Below are positions 63,514-64,000 of a stretch of DNA of 64,000 nt, in pieces. The notes under the pieces were generated by a model. It was not told where the DNA came from. It ran no database searches and saw only the letters and a program-made list of their open reading frames with translations. The stretch's first letter is position 1, and every line of letters begins with the position of its first letter. Location: contig NZ_CP032152.1 in assembly GCF_003555505.1 (NCBI RefSeq), forward strand, positions 1,721,001 to 1,785,000, given 5' to 3'. The translations under genes and the position numbers were made by a program. The DNA is from Thermosynechococcus sichuanensis E542 (GTDB lineage: Bacteria > Cyanobacteriota > Cyanobacteriia > Thermosynechococcales > Thermosynechococcaceae).

Positions 63514-64000
<487 letters not shown>

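Overview
This 64 kb window is chromosomal DNA from a unicellular, phycobilisome-containing cyanobacterium. The gene set includes apcE (phycobilisome core-membrane linker), psb28, rpaB, light-independent protochlorophyllide reductase genes chlL and chlN, menG for phylloquinone, a SufR/SufB iron-sulfur pair and many proteins found mainly in cyanobacteria. GCGATCGC palindromes (HIP1) recur throughout, which is typical of such genomes. The moderate G+C, compact spacing and a 1139-residue ApcE with four linker repeats fit a Thermosynechococcus-type organism; that assignment is inference, not a database match. I see no insertion sequence, prophage, CRISPR array or rRNA operon. One tRNA (tRNA-Glu, UUC) is present.

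Layout. 1-5.7 kb: end of a WD40 gene, sufB and divergent sufR sharing two palindromic operators, an alpha/beta hydrolase, psb28, a tiny ORF, aroQ, a YqeG-type phosphatase and an HNH protein. 5.7-11.4 kb: a heptamer-repeat patch, a Crp/Fnr regulator, an unknown gene, a group 2 sigma factor, ispE, a ZnuB-like permease and tsaD. 11.6-18.4 kb: an Rrf2 regulator before cysK, two tandem coiled-coil membrane genes, a pentapeptide-repeat protein, gltX and the arginine dihydrolase/LOR-SDH gene. 18.7-23 kb: the protein quality-control operon tig-clpP-clpX and an SDR. 23-31 kb: a 1573-residue TamB-like protein, a PAS sensor without an output domain, and menG. 31-36.5 kb: usp, miaE, a PilP-like lipoprotein, rpe, thiO, a TIGR02652 protein and thiL. 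36.7-43.1 kb: apcE, rpaB, a membrane-anchored unknown and a DUF39 homocysteine-biosynthesis protein. 43.4-49.2 kb: hmpF, a TPR protein, an EF-G-like GTPase and a glycosyltransferase. 49.2-53.1 kb: tRNA-Glu, an aspartate aminotransferase, a truncated Uma2 relic, a ROK sugar kinase and an LCP-family protein. 53.3-61.6 kb: obgE, a TPR-CHAT protein and a histidine kinase overlapping head to tail, then murJ, dnaN and a CPP1-like protein. 61.6-64 kb: a long A+T-rich leader, chlL, a small conserved ORF, and chlN running off the end.

Themes. Several genes bear on photosynthesis and pigment supply: tRNA-Glu and gltX (5-aminolevulinate precursor), chlL/chlN and the CPP1-like protein, menG, psb28, apcE and rpaB. 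Others serve sulfur and Fe-S metabolism (sufB, sufR, Rrf2-cysK, DUF39). Tight packing, with 4-base overlaps at many convergent and co-directional ends, is the rule. The most unusual arrangements are the translationally coupled obgE / exported CHAT protein / histidine kinase set, the tandem hendecad-repeat membrane genes, the EF-G paralogue with degenerate GTPase motifs, and the Rrf2 regulator lacking cluster cysteines next to cysK.
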